A DNA stretch of 64,000 bases. It comes from Mycteria americana. Taxonomy: Eukaryota > Chordata > Aves > Ciconiiformes > Ciconiidae. The translations under genes and the position numbers were made by a program. The stretch is from NCBI RefSeq assembly GCF_035582795.1, contig NC_134370.1:35513501-35577500 (forward strand), in the 5' to 3' direction. Under the pieces are notes generated by a model. It saw only the letters and a program-made list of their open reading frames with translations. It had not been told where the DNA came from and made no database searches. Numbering within the stretch: the first letter of the stretch is position 1; each line of letters starts with the position of its first letter. Below are positions 14,101 through 28,379 of this stretch, one piece after another.

Positions 14101-14999
14101 CCGCTCAAAAGCATGAGCAATGTTAACTAGCTGGCTGGATTTGCAATGTTCCTGTGAGTTACTAAATGCCCTGAACTGCTCCCAGGTAGGAGGGAAATGC
14201 TCAGCTTTTTGGAGGAGCAGTCTTTTTCCCCCGAGCACTAAAGGTATCCGTCCCACATTCATCTGCTGCATCCTCTGCTGCACTAGCTTTGCAGCCATAG
14301 CAGGATGACCACAAGACCAACCCTCTGGTCAGAGCAGCAAGATGAGGATGAGGTTGACTGTCTGCATGACAGCCTGTGGGCTGAGGGCCCTTTAAACATC
14401 TTCTTGCTGGTGGAGATAAACAAAAGCGTCTGCTTTGCCGTGATGACCTAATCCTGTCCATGACAGGCTGTTATATAAAATCACTGTGTGGGGACCATCC
14501 CTTTGGGGGTTGGAGGAAAGAGGGTTGGCATTGCTACCCACTGTGTAGGCAATCACCAAAAGAAATTCAAAGACAGTGTATTTCTCACCAGTATTATTTA
14601 TACCAAGATGAGAAAAGTAAGCAGCTCCATACTAATAATTGCTACTACACTATGGCTGGCTTCTTTCCATGAGAGCAAAGGATTGCAAACGTAAGTATCT
14701 TCCCTTATGTATGTGCTTAACAATTGTCCTCACAGTTACGACTCTTTGAGCAGTTTTGTATATCATTAACAGTTTGACTACAAAATAATTTTCTGCTATG
14801 ATGAATATATCCACAGTAGGCAAAACCTCCTCAATCTATAGATCTACAGTCAGATAGCTACCGTCAAAATTATACTATGAGTTATATTTATTCTCATTCT
14901 CTGGCATTTCCCTTCTTGATTTATCAGAAACTATCCCCGATTTTCACCTCTGAAATTTTGTGTATCGGCTGATTTTGCCATTTCTCTGAGACTCATATG
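8161..14999. other. Intergenic, no gene recognised
   Basis: No splice-linked coding exon seen. Between about 9380 and 9730 the plus strand is notably pyrimidine-rich and carries a 120-codon open frame without family resemblance. A 21-base poly-A run lies at 13222-13242. The 113-codon frame at 12294-12635 is also unsupported. Confidence 0.5.
13222..13242. repeat. Poly-A tract (21 A)
   Basis: Uninterrupted A run. No retroelement body is recognised upstream. Confidence 0.9.
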
Positions 15000-17230
15000 A
15001 TAGTGAGTCTCAGGCAACAGAATACTTCAGTATGCAAACGTTATTTGGGAAAATAGCTTACAAAATATCAAGGGCAACAGTGGATGTGGTAAGCCTTAAG
15101 AAGGCGTGAACCAAATAGTTTCTCCGCTACACCAATGTTCAGAGATGAATGTCTGGATAAAGAACTGTCTTTAGATTTTCTGTCACTGATATCTTTTAAG
15201 TTTTAACTCTTAGACTCATCCACATGGGTCAATGCTTCTGGGAAGGATAAATCACAGAGCTACCCTCACTACATTTATAATTTCTACCCAGAATGAAATG
15301 TTTTCTCCATCTTGTGAGAATACAAGATCTCAAAACAGTTCCTGTCTCAAATGCAAGCAAAATGCCAGAATCTTGACACATTTTCTGAATGAAAAAAATA
15401 CAAAATTTCCACCATGCCATTTGTAATATTCCATTAATTTCTAAAAAGGACAACATCTTATTGTTACATTTTTACTTCACATTTGGTTTGGAATTGAATT
15501 TTTTTTGTTTTGAACAGCACAGATCAATTTTTTATTCTGTAAGACAGACTATTGTAATTTTGGAACACTAAAACATATTAAATAAGAATAAGAAATTTGT
15601 GCAAATCAACCTATCATATAGCTTCCATTTCACCTAGTTTGGTTTTGAAAGGGAAATATTTTATTTAAAACTCCATAACTGTCTTCTAATTATTCGTTCA
15701 GATGCTTTTAAACAATTGTAAATGTTGCTCAGGTAGGCTATATCAGTCCTGAGGGACAATTACAGTGTATACATAACACCTGAAGTCATGATATTTCAAA
15801 TATTAACCTATGAATATCAGGTTAACACAGATACCTGCAACTAAATAGCATGATACAACATAAATCTTCTGAATAAATTGCAAAAGTATATGCACAGGTT
15901 CCAAAACCTATGTTTCAAAACTTTCTAAATTATATCATGTGATAACTTGAAAACAGAATTCCCCATTGCAGAGTTCTGCTTAAGTCAATGTGGTGCTATA
16001 GACTTTGACAGTGAGCCATTTTGTTTCATTTCTTCTACTGTATCCCAGGGCATTAGGACACGCTAGAGTCTGGTTTGTTTTATTTCAAATGGAAATTTTC
16101 CTACCCAAGTGTCTGACATGGAAAAAAGTACCATGATATTTCTCCAGTTGTACAATAATTTGGTAATAACATTTTAACTGTAAAGAATTTGCTACTAGTA
16201 TTAATTTATAAAAGGCAAGGATTGAAATCTGAAGTTCTAGCGCTTTTGTCAAAGTTTAATAAATGTTATGCTCCAAAATTTTGATTCTTCTTTGTTACGT
16301 TTTTTTCCTTAGGCTATCAAATAACTTCAGGGTTGGGCTAACTATGATTGAGATGGATAAAATAGATCAGTCTTTCACTTAACCAGTAGGAAACAATAAA
16401 GCTTATCCTACTTCTTCAAAGCAAAAGCAAATCCAAATCTGCTCTGAAATTTGGAGCTAATCTGGGAAGCTAATGGAAGCACCTTTCAAAAGAAGAAAAA
16501 ATTTTGCAGTGGCACTGGCTAGAAGGGGCTTGTGCCTCTGAACAAGAAAATTATCTTCTGATTCTTTGATCTCCTCTTTTCTCAGTGAAACTCCCTACGT
16601 ACATAACTTGAGATTTTTTTACTCTTATCACCAAGTACTCCTATGAACTACAACTTGTGCAAAATCCTCATTTTTTTTTACCTGTTCAAGTAAATGGGGT
16701 AATATAATTTCAAGTCTGAGTATTAGCTCTTCCTCTCAATGGCTTAAATTATAATACTTAAGTTTCTTCAATATGCCCTCTATTTTTAGAAAATAATGGA
16801 ATCAGAATAAAAAGATGAAACTTTCCACAAATGGAGACCGAGATACAACACAGATTAAGTCAATCAAAATCCTTCAAGATTTTTTAAACATTTTGCTTTG
16901 ATTTTTAAAAATCAATTTAAATTCCTAAGTGAAAAGTCACTTGGACTAAAAATGTAACTTTTAATTTAAAAAATATCCCAAGAAACATTTCCATAGTTTC
17001 AAAGCTTTTCTTCTGCATTTTTTAAACAAATACTGTGTTAAAAATCATCCTTTCTAAAAAAAAAACCCAAAAACCAGCTTTGATTTCATACTCTCATTTT
17101 CTGGGGAAAAGATGTTGAAATAATATTGACTACCTCTACTAACAAACAATGGGACCTTTAACCCTGTAATAGTTATTGGGCAGGAAGACAATCCTCTCTC
17201 CTCAGGCTTTGTGACTTTGTGCAATAGTGC
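15000..17230. other. Very AT-rich intergenic stretch
   Basis: Long T- and A-rich complex sequence with few CpG and few simple repeats. No gene. It could include conserved non-coding sequence, but I see no defining motif. Confidence 0.45.
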
Positions 17231-17245
17231 AAATTAAGGGGGATC

Positions 17246-17270
17246 TACTTATCACTCTCCGTGATAAGTA
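17246..17270. repeat. Perfect 10-base inverted repeat, 5-base loop
   Basis: TACTTATCAC (17246-17255), loop TCTCC, GTGATAAGTA (17261-17270). It can form a small hairpin and contains two GATA-type cores (TTATC/GATAA) in opposite orientation. Confidence 0.8.
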
Positions 17271-20200
17271 AGTTTCAAGAGATGATAATGCTCTGATGTT
17301 ACATGTGATATGGCTGAGTGAATGAATGTAAAGTAGGAGGATAAGAAACTGTTTTATCTAGTTTTTTCTTCCCTTCTGTTGTCTGTTTATGCTGTGACAT
17401 TTTCTTGTTTTAGCTCTCTTCTGCTTCTTTGGAAATTAAATGAGATCCAGTATCTCAGAGACTACTGGCACTTATGGATTAGCAAGACTAACGTAAAAGC
17501 AATTAGCTAGGAAAAAAAAGAAACTAATTGCCTGAATTTGATTTAAAAAAAAAAATCCTACAATAAAAATTTGCAGCAAAGGTGAGGTTTGATAAAGAAA
17601 GCCAGACCTGGGAAAATCAAGACCAGAGAAGGTGCAGGCAAAGCATCTCTCTTGAATTACAGGGACGAGAAGAATAGATGAAGGAATGGTGGGGCTGTAA
17701 TGACACTGAAAGAATGGCAGCCTCATGTATTCAGCCTCACCAGCAATCTGCCAGCTGGCACCAACATTTTCTAAACATATCCAGGATACTCAGAACAAGA
17801 TGTTAAAAGCAATGTATTGTACTTGGTTTATACCAGGGAACCACAGACATATTCCACCTGGATGCCAGAACAGTTAAGTCTCGTGTGTTGTACATGGGAA
17901 GACTATATTTGGAAACCCATGCTGACAACTACATTTCTTTTGAGTTGTTGACTGCCTGAACCCAACTTTTATCAGTTTGAACAGGAATGAATCTATCTAA
18001 CCTCATAAAAAGGAAAAGGGTATTTGCGCCGTGATGTCCCTTTGCCAGCATCTATTCATGTTTATCACATAGGTACAAAGACTGTGAAATCTGAGATCCT
18101 GTGAGAGAAAATAACTACAAGCATAGGTACATACTTTCCTATGCAAATAGTTAAACTAATTTGAAGCTCTAGCTTGTGTCCTACTTTCCAAAGAGCTCTA
18201 TTTAAATCTATGATATACTATTGATTTTGATTAAATAATTTGGGTTTTAATCTAACTTTTACTCAGAATGCACTACTCCACACTGTACTCTGCTTTGTTC
18301 AAGTTTAAACGGTCATTTTGCAGTTTTATCTAAAGGGGTACAAATAAGCAACTTTTAAAAGTACACCAGGACAAAAGCACAAAAAGCTTTCTTTTCTATG
18401 TTTTTGGATCTCTAAATCTAACATAACCACTAAGTCATATAAAACTCTCTAAGCTGATCACAAACTCCTGACTGCTAAGGAAAACATTGTGTAGCAAATT
18501 ATAGGCAAAACTTTGCTTTTCTGCATCCTGTAAGACGGTAAGCAAAACAATAATATCTGAGCAGTACTTCTGATGACTGCATGCCTGGGAAAGACAGAGA
18601 TGCAGGGGCAGCAGACTTCACAAGTCTCAGTCCTGTTGTTCCCTGGCAGAGCTGATAAAAGACAACATAGTGCATTTGTGTGTGAGTATCCATGCGTGGA
18701 TCATCTAGCCAGCCTTGCCCACAGGCTCAGGAAGCATTAGATTCCTATCATCCAGGTTTTCAGGTTAGTGTACAAAATACAGACAGAGGAAAGCTACCAA
18801 GATGCATACAGACTGTCTAATTTTAAGCATCTGACTTAAATGCCATAAATTGTACTCTGAGGGCATCTTTCTTCAACTGAATATGCAGAGAATTTGCCTG
18901 TCTGGGCTCAAATCTAGGATGTAAGTGGTACGTGCATGTTTCCCAGAGTACCCCTAAAGAACGACAAGGTCCCACTTACAACTGTTAGCCTCTTGCATAG
19001 GCAAAGTCGCAACATCTCTTCTTCCTTGAGACTCAGCCAGGACAATGGGTCGTAGGCAGCACTGCCATGCCCAGGCAGGCAGGGTACAAGGACCACAGAA
19101 CACAGCGGAAAGGGATTAGCACTCCTTCCTTCTCCTTAAAAATACCAGCTCTGGGTCCTTCATATAAAGACTTTTAATGGGCCAGATTTTTCTGTAACCC
19201 AAATACTTCACAAGCAGATAGACACTCAGACCGCTCAGGTGAAACTCAGACTGGTCTAATGTGGCTCCAGCTATAAGTGCTCTGAAATATCTACAAAGTG
19301 AATGCCTGCAGCAGATGGCATGGATATCGTAACCTGTAATGATTTTTTCACCTGTCAGAATAGTGCAAAACCTGCAATGAGTATAACTTCACCAACTCCG
19401 GCACATCAGTTTACAGGGGAGGCGATTCAGGCACAGCGTCCCCAGTACCTCACTGTTTCACATTCCTGCAGGCCATGGCTGGGTGGAGGGCATAAAGAGC
19501 CAGTTCTGTGATTTCCTTCTAACTTTGTGAACAAACAGCTCTCTCCTGCCTTCAGCTAGCACTGAATGTACTGCCATTTGCAAAAGGTCAAACTAGATTC
19601 ACCTGTGATTAATTCAATGAGTAGTTTGATTTTTACATTTACTGCCACGCTACAAAGCAAGAACTAAGAACACACTGTAAACATAACTCTTACCATCAAA
19701 CTAATTCCGTAACTTATGGTTACAGAAAAAATTAAAGTTCCTTGTTTGAAACCAGATGCATTTTCAAGAGCTCTTCTACCTGATTTTGTGCCCACACACT
19801 TCAGAAGTATCTGCATGTTACATGCTGAGAATAGCTTACATGTTCCAATCATAGGGGAAAGAGTTCCCTGGCTCTGAACTAACAGACACTGAGCAAAACT
19901 TGACTTTTCAGCTATGAAGGATATAAATATTTCTGATATAGGAAACTAAGTGCTTGACTATAAGAGCAACATGAGGCAAAAGGCTGATCATTAGTCTAAA
20001 TTTACATAAGACATGCCTAACCATATCTACACCTAGAAATTTTTGAGAAATAGATACATTTTGATTTAAAGTGGCCCATTTGAAAGGAAAGATGGTTTTG
20101 ATCAACCTTTTTAAGCTTAAGATAAAAGTCCCCAAAAGGACTGCTAAACCAGAGAGAGAGAACACTTGAACAGCAAAGGAACTTTCCCTGACCAACCAAA

Positions 20201-23200
20201 AGTAATTCAGGGAAGCAAGTGCTCAAATCAGGATTGACATGAGAAAACAATTAATTGAAAATATTTATTACTTGTATCTTCTACTACACTGTGACAACTT
20301 TCTCCACTGAACCGAACTGCTCTCCTTGCAAGCAGAAGTATCAGCCATGCAGTCTTCTACTCTAGCAATACTTGTGTGGGTAAGAGACCTTTGTTCTTTA
20401 CCTGGGAACCCATCCTGGTTCTATAGTGCTTCTAAGTGCAATTCACAAACCCCTTAGACTCTGGGATGTTGAAAGTGCAATAGAAGAATGAGAAGAATGG
20501 CAATAGAATAATGCAATGAGATTTTTTTTTTTTTTCAGGAAAGTAAGATCCAGGTCTAATATTTTAATACTGAGTTAGTAGTTCTTAGACCTCTTGAAGA
20601 AGTTCTGTTGTTCCATCGTTGACAGACACAGAAAGCAACTGGAACAACTTTATGTGCAGATGCAAAATGTTTCACAAATTGCCACTTAGCCACAGACATG
20701 GCATTAAGCAGTATTCCAAAGATCTGTATCCTTGCATTTCAATAACTAAAATCCTACCTACTTAGTAAATCTCCACATGACAGAAGTCATTAAGTTCCTC
20801 AGGAGTCATTAGTGTTCCCCGAGTAGATGCTGTAAGGGGTTTTTTACTAATTATTTTTGTAGTGCTATCACTGGAACTTCACAGACACAAGACACAACCA
20901 CCCTATGAAACATATTAGTTAAAACAAGCTGTAACATGTTCAAGTGCAATCTACACAGAAAAGACAAAAGGCTACGTCAAAACATTTCATCACTGTTCCC
21001 CCAAGTAACAATATAATTCGGTATGTCCCAGAGCATGTTTGCAACAATACATCTACACGGAGAGCTTAGCCCACGCTCAATCTCAAACTTTTCTTCACAC
21101 ACCCTGCATAAAAGCCTTAAGTCTTAATTCACAGAGCTTGCTGTCTTGCCTGCTGGGAATACTGAACCAAAATTCAGGACTGGGGCTCCCTGGTGTTCCA
21201 CATCATGGAAGGTGAATGCAAAAAGTAGCCAGACTTGAATCCCGAGCAGGAATTTCTGCTCATATTTGCTCATTTGAAAATCAGTTCTAAAAGCAAAACC
21301 TACCTAATGAACAATTCTACCTCCCATCTTCTTTTCCTAACTGACCCAAACTCCAGCCTTTCTTTCAAGAGGTTCACCAGAGTCTAGTGGGTTGCCTCCC
21401 TCTTTACATCCACTGACAGTTACTTTTTCTTCATCCACTTATTTCAGGTTATGTAGAATGTCTAGTCAGGCATCCATTTATTGCAAGACAGGTAGAAGAT
21501 ACCAGAATTACAGATTGACACATAGCAGGTTATTATTGAGAGAGTCAATGGAGAATCTCACAATTAAATAAGAGAAATACTTAGGAAGAAGCAGAGTTTG
21601 ACAATAGTCATTTTTGTCAAAGCATCATATTTGAAGCAGTGGAAAAGAAAGTGTCCTCGGTGCTGGGAAATTCTGTCCTTTCTGCCAAAACGGAATTGTA
21701 ACTTTCCTATCCTACAACTGAAATTCTGCAGTTAACCTCCACAGGCCCGTGCTGCTTTCAGAGCCTGGACAATTTTCAGAATCATCCATTGGCACAGGAT
21801 CAGTTCCAGCACGATGTTTTCATTACCAGAACAGCAACACAGACAGCTCCCTGCAAAAACTGGGGTATGATCTATCGCCAAAAGCACATGGATGGAATTT
21901 ACCTCAAATCTACCTAGCAGTGCCTGGGCTAAGTAACTAACCTTTAGGATGGAGAATACAGGGAATTCCATCCTGGAAAGCCACAAGATGTCTCTCCCGT
22001 GAGTGCTCTAGCCACCGTGCTGCCTTGGTACATCCTGTTATAAGGAGACAGGGGCTGCAAGAAAAGCCCTGAGGAAGAGGGGCTGCTGTGGCTACATGCA
22101 ACCCATCCTTTTATAACAGGGTATCCTCCAGCCCCTGGAAAGACATTTTGCAGTTCTGCGGTTGCTTCCCCTGTCCAGCAGCGCTGACTTTCTCACTACC
22201 CATGGAGGAAGAATAAGCAGTATGTCTCAGATTCTTTGAAGGGGACTCAGGCTTGCAGAGAGGTAAGAGGAAAGGCAGGTCGATGGTATCTGCTGAAGTG
22301 GACTTCCTCAAGTTGTCCCATACATAAGAAAGAAACAGTCAGAACTGCAAATTTCCCTCTATATGATTTTGATTACATAGCCAAGAGATAGTTGATGGGA
22401 CTTTCTGAACACATAATACAAGCAAGAAGCAGCTCCAGATACATACACACACATAGATCATAATGATGTCTTTTCCCTCACCATTTTCTGCAAAGAGACA
22501 GGAGCATTTGATCACATAGGCCAAATGAAAGTGTGTGTAAATGAAGCCAACACCTAGCTTGAGTTTGGAACAAGGTGTTGAGTTTCAGTCAGAAGACCCT
22601 GGTCTCTCAGGTCTTACATTAAATGCATATTTTAAAGGAATATTTACTTTTAGCAGTCAGGCATGTACACATACAGCAACATCAGAACAGATCTAATGCT
22701 CACAAATTAATAACAGGTTTAAAACCCTGCAGTTTTTCCTGATGGAAGCCTAGCATTCTGTAATGGGTTGAACTGCTGTTAGGGGAAAATATCTACTGTT
22801 TTACAGTAATTTGAGTTTCAATGAAGGGTATTTTTTACTCTAGTCTCTTTAACAGTCTCTATACAAAGTGCTACAGCTTGTCTTAAACCTGCTATTTACC
22901 AAAGTGAAAAGATTTCCAGGTATGAGGAAAATGCAATATTATCTGTTATAGATCAAAAAATAATAATGCTTGTGATAGGATATGATTTTTTATTTTTCAC
23001 ATGTTTAAGTCTATATATTGTCTAGTATTGTTTCACCATTGTCTCATCATCAAGACTAACATTAAATCAAACAATGAATTATTCATGAGGTGTGAATAAA
23101 TGGAATTAGCCTTTCTAGTGTTCGCTCTCTAAATCGCATCTTCTGGATAAATGCCTTTTTTTCTTTTCTTTTCTTTTTTTTTTATGTCTGAACACTAGAA

Positions 23201-23439
23201 ATAATGACCTGGCTTGCAGCCTTGCTAGATTAGCTCTTGTTAGGGTGATATTTTTAGATGAACATAGGTCTCATCAACCAAGAGATGTCAGCTCTGCTAT
23301 CATTCCTGTCAGCTTCCTAACTTCCAACAGTTTCCCTCTCCATCCCTAAACTCTACCTTCACCCCTAGTAGCCATGGTACCTGGAGCTCAGATGATTTGT
23401 TGAGCTTGACTCATTATCTACTGTGTTGTAACAGCAGTT
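17271..23439. other. Intergenic, no gene recognised
   Basis: Single-copy-looking sequence. A 14-base T run is at 20522-20535. Open frames stay below 100 codons and show no domains. Confidence 0.5.
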
Positions 23440-23493
23440 AGAAACTGAATGACATTCAATTAAAATGATATTAGCAGCTCAGGAGTGATTTTG

Positions 23494-23660
23494 TTTAATT
23501 TACTCCTACTCAGATGTAAAAACATTAGTGACTTTTTTAATTGGACCTCATAATGTCTAACTCCTACTCAAATGCAATGAAATTAAAGACTTTGGTGGCT
23601 AAATACCGCTTAATTTACTCCTACCCATCTATAATGACATTAAAGATGCTTTAGGGTAGA
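23494..23660. repeat. Decayed tandem triplicate, period 57-58 bp
   Basis: Three copies share an anchor: CTCCTACTCA at 23503, CTCCTACTCA at 23561 and CTCCTACCCA at 23618. Each is preceded by a TAA/TAATTTA-like word and followed by ATG...AT(T)A(A)AGA(C/T)-like sequence. Divergence between copies indicates an old duplication. The core resembles the reverse complement of words in the 7900-8160 relic. Confidence 0.6.
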
Positions 23661-23780
23661 TATTGTTTCTAATCATTTATATTCAAAAGAAATCTGAGCT
23701 TATAGGTACTATTATTGAGCATATAATAAAATCATACAAGAAATGTATCTATACGGTAGGGGATAGTTGGTTACAAGTAA

Positions 23781-23829
23781 TATTAAAAAGTAATCATTCA
23801 TTTTTAATGCAAGGATATTAAAAAGTAAT
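23781..23829. repeat. Short direct repeat, period 35 bp
   Basis: TATTAAAAAGTAAT occurs at 23781-23794 and again at 23816-23829. Confidence 0.6.
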
Positions 23830-24379
23830 GTTAAACACAAGAATTTGTGAAGTTTTCTGATCTTCACAGCCTCTTCAAGGACACAATCCTTTCCTTTTTT
23901 AATTCAGTGTGTGGTTTTACATGAAGCATTTTTATTAAATTGCACATGGGTTTAAAATCTTTCTTAAGCGGTATTTATATAATAAATCCAAGGCTGACTT
24001 GTGTCATTACAGGGATAGACAGCAAAGCATACTTTTCAGTAATGGGGTTCACTTTGCTCTGTAACTGTTTGTAATACAGCTTAATGGATTCTTCTAAAGT
24101 TCAAACATTTTAGAGGAGTATGTGGTTCTCTGTCACATTTACAGTACATCACCTCCCTTTTAAATATGACTTGTCCTATACTGAGTTGATGCTGTTTGCT
24201 TCTAATACAAATACCTGCCCCATGTTTTGTAACATTGATAAGGCTGGACCATCAAATCCTTCATGCCTCTTTTACTCACACAAAAACTTCATTGATTTGG
24301 CCTTTGGCAAATTTCTTTCTTTCCCTTCCAAGCTTTAAAAAGCAAAATCATTATTAAAAATATATAAACTTCTAATTAT

Positions 24380-24850
24380 TAAAATGAAAAGCATTTACAA
24401 AATTTCACTTCTGCTTGTATTATGAAAACAAGCCATGCAGATGACAGATTTGCCCTTGAGATGGCAGAACGAGAGTTCTCCCTTAATCTCGTGCTCTCAT
24501 CTAGCGTGTGGCTATGGAGATGTTCAAATGGAAAGGCCTGTTCCAGGTAACTAGCGTGAACCACTGCCCAGAGAGAGGGGAGATATTTCTCTTTTTCCCT
24601 CTTGGTGACACACAGCCAGTATCCTTGTCCTGCTGACCAGTGGGTGGTTCAATGACTGTCTTTCGCCCTGCTTTTCAAGCGATGGTGCCTTATACCAGCT
24701 TCTTCCCATTCGAAAAGGAACATGGTCCCTTCAGCTCTTGAACAGCAAAGCCTGTCAGAAACCATGATCTCCGATTCATTTTCTGATTCTGAAGCACAAA
24801 CCAATGCGTTACTTCTGGATTTCTCGTGTTGCAAACTAGTTTAAAATAAT
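24380..24850. promoter_or_regulatory. Candidate CpG-retaining regulatory block
   Basis: About ten CpG in roughly 370 bases (24465-24835), in DNA that is otherwise CpG-poor. Complex, non-repetitive sequence with no credible coding frame. Enhancer status is an inference from composition. Confidence 0.2.
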
Positions 24851-27800
24851 TTGTTAGTTTATAATAGTTACTTTATAATAATTTTAAGGTTTCATTGTAA
24901 AAAACTGGTTTAATCCTGGAAAACATTTGCATGCAATTTTGTAATTGTTTCCACTTAAATCTGGAATTTGGACATGGAAGGATTTAGAATAATTTTTCCC
25001 TGGGCATGGGCTTGCAAGGGGTGAAGCAGTGTGGGTTTGAAACACCAAGGAGCTTCAACACTATTTCAGAGTATTCATAGCGACATTAGTAACTATATAA
25101 ACACTTAAAGTTAAGCACCAGCTAATGCAGACCTGTCATGTGTCTTCTGCTCTGATCTGCAGCAGGTCATTTGTCAGGTCACACAATAAAAGGGACCACT
25201 CTGCTGAGCTGGAGCTGGGAAGTGTATTCTGTCACGCGGTTCCTTTGGATATTGCGCCCAGCTGAACAGTACTCTGGCCTCAGCCATAGCATCATGCCAT
25301 GTTGTCTCTCCTGCTCTATAGCTTGAGCTGCAAGACAGGATCGCTCTAGGAATTTATGCACTATGAACTACAGACCTTCAGGTGACGAGTTTGAGACATG
25401 AGTTCATTGTGGTGAGGTCTTGGGCTCAGAGCATGAGATACAGTGAGACTGGCATAGGTATTTTGCCAGAGCAAGGCCAGAGTCCTCAATACTTTATACC
25501 CTATGTGTTTATGGCACACACATGCAAGTGTGGTGTCATGACTAAACATTTCAGCAAGAGCTGGGAGAAACCCTCCAGGAGCCCTCTGGTGCCCCTCCTC
25601 ACCTCCCAGCCCAGAAACTGTTAGTCCCCCACAATGAAGCACTGAATTTGTGCCTTGACCTGGCACAGGTGTGAGTATCTGGGGCTGGACAGGGTCTGCC
25701 ACTGTCCAGGCAGCAATGGCTAGCAGTGTGCTATCCAGATAGCATGTGTGTGCTATCATGTCCTGTGTTACAGCTGCATATCTGTGTGCATCTGCACATT
25801 TATTTCAGGGCCATAGCTACTCCTATTTTACCTTTGCTGACAGGATTATCCAAAACCTGTCTGGGTTGACATGTTGGATGCATATTGTTAGTGTTGTGGA
25901 GGAAAAAGGGGCACCCTAGATACAATAGAAGCTCTCAGAGTAACAAGGTCATTACTATACATTTGTACATGGCTCAGCTATCACCAGATAATCATTACAA
26001 TTTTATAAAATTAACCTACTACTGATATTTAGCATATTTACTGTAGATATGATTAATGTAATTGTCTCCACTTAAAGTGGTCAACAGGGACCACTGAGCA
26101 TTTCAATTTCTGTTGTCACTACATCTTTCTCTCACTACTTTTTTCTGGCATTTCCTTCCCTAAAGCAGTCTCTGAATAACCTATTGCCAGTAGGTACAAT
26201 GCAAGGGAGAGGAAGCACAGTTACAATATGGTGAGTAAACTGAACATCGATGGATAATGTCTGCAATAGGGAACACTGATAAAACACTATAGAAAAGAAG
26301 GTAAGATATTAAAAACAGTGATTAACTGATCCAATTGTGACATTCCAGGATCACTGAAGTCTGAAACATATGCAAAAAATATACAAGGACTTCTACTTGG
26401 CTTCCATGTCTCAGACATTAAAGGAATCATTAACAGAATACAGTCTTAAATACCTTGCACATGTAGTGAAAATGACTCAATATCATCAATTCAGGTGTGA
26501 AATGACAAATTTCAAGATACATAGCCAAGTACATATTTGTCTGCACAGGAAGCCTCTCAGGGTGCAGCACGGTAAAGCACAAAGACTCAGATTTAATTGT
26601 AGGTTTTTGGGTACTCCCCCTGAAGGCAGAAGCATTTTTGAAGTCAAGGATACTATGACCAGGATGAAGTCCTTTAATGGATTGAGACTTAAATGTCTAC
26701 ACTGTGCAGAGATGCTTTATATTAACAAGACATTTTATATTAACAAAGAGCAAGACATAACATACATCTTCAGCAGGAAAAAAGAGAAATCTGTATAATT
26801 GCCCTTTTCTAAGATGGGCATCTAAGATGGTCAAATTTAAAATGCCAATTAATCTTCATCTAGTTCCCCTGCTCCAGTAACATGGGCTACAAGCACATCA
26901 CTTCCCATGGAGTGCAGCCCTCACCAGCTACAGGAAAGGGCAGTCCAGAATGGGCTAAAGAACATCAACTCGTCACCACACTGCTGATCAGGCAATCCCA
27001 TTTAGTCTTGATAATGTGACTGCAATACATTTACAAGGCACCCTAATTCTCATTATGGGTTCTTGACCCATTATATAGAGCACTCAAACAGCCTATACCC
27101 TCTCCTATCTAACCTCATTTTATAAAACCATTATTTAATATAGGCACTAAAAAACCTCATGCTTATATGTTTTCTAGTTTTCTGGAAAAAAGAAAGCTTT
27201 CTTTGTTTTCTGTCTCTAACATCTATTTCTAACATCTCAACCAAATGAAATGTTTCTGTTGCAACTAGTTCAGAATTGTTTCGGGAAAGAGGAAGAAACC
27301 CTGTAATTTCCATGGTGGAAATTTTAATAAACAGCACCCTCAAGAGGATTAGAACTCACTTCCTTCACTGTTTGGTTAAAAAAAAAAAAAAAAAGAAGAA
27401 GAAAAAAAATCAGTTGCTAGGCTACCACTTTTGAATACAGCCAGAATAATTTCCAAGGGTTATTTAAGGTGTTTAACTACAGAACAGATACTGTGTGGGA
27501 ATTCGTGTATGCACTAATACGCCTGGTCACAAGTGCTACTGTGGTGGCCCTGAGGCATCTGCATGGTTTAGTGTGAAACTGAGGCTCACCAAGATCAAAC
27601 AGGCAATCAGTCCCCATTATGAGATGATCCTTTAAGGAGGTGACTTTCGAAAGGGATGAGAAGACAGGCAGCTTTGGGGCTCCCCGTTGCTCTGCACATT
27701 TGGGAAAATCCTTGTGAGAAAAGCTAATGCAAAGAGAGGTCTCATGTTTTGTTCTGAGATGATGAGTCCCATGGCCATCCTGGCTTGTGGGCTGAAGGCA

Positions 27801-28379
27801 TGAGAGCACGTCTGGACTGTTTCCTTACACTACACCGGGATGAGACCTGGACACATACTGTGGACATTTGGGAAGCAAGCATAGCAGCTATACCCCACAC
27901 TGGGTAATGGGAGGACTGACTGGAACTAAGGGCACACTGCTGGTGCCCTTCTTCCCCAGGACGGACAGGAGGTCATTAGCTGGTGGCAGCTGCCAGGAAG
28001 ATTATAGCCCCTGCCCCTATAAATCTCAGCCTGAGCCAAATCATCTTCAGAGTCTTGAAGGAGAGCAACTCGTGTGATATGTCTGGATTTAGTAGTGAAG
28101 AGATCTTAAAAATCTTAAAAATGTGCTGAGGAACAACCACAATTTGCACAGCATCAGAAAAGTCACTCTGGTGCTTCATTCTACCATATGATGGAGTGTA
28201 TATATTTTCTTTGCCCAAGTAACACCATCCAGATGTCTCTTCCCTCTTCCACTCATTCTTTCCAACTGAACACAGACCATATCAATACCACTAAAACTGA
28301 TTTGCTGGCTTCTTAGTGATAACTTCACTGAAAAGGAAGATTTCCAAGAATACCAGAACACTCGATGTTAAATACAGCA
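24851..28379. other. Intergenic, no gene recognised
   Basis: Includes a frame of 142 codons (26370-26798) that carries an internal in-frame 18-bp duplication (26716 and 26734) but no family signature. A minus-strand frame of 132 codons (25361-25759) lies in a moderately GC-rich patch. A poly-A/GAA tract is at 27378-27409. None is supported as a gene. Confidence 0.5.
27378..27409. repeat. Poly-A / GAAGAAG tract
   Basis: Seventeen A followed by GAAGAAGAAAAAAAA. Purine-only low-complexity tract. Confidence 0.9.

Noticed and set aside
25361-25759. 132-codon minus-strand open frame
   Set aside because: Lies in a slightly GC-rich patch with no recognisable domain. An overlapping frame on the other strand looks equally good.
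26370-26798. 142-codon plus-strand open frame
   Set aside because: No family resemblance, no splice or promoter context, and composition typical of AT-rich non-coding DNA. Its internal YINK duplication is an 18-bp tandem repeat.
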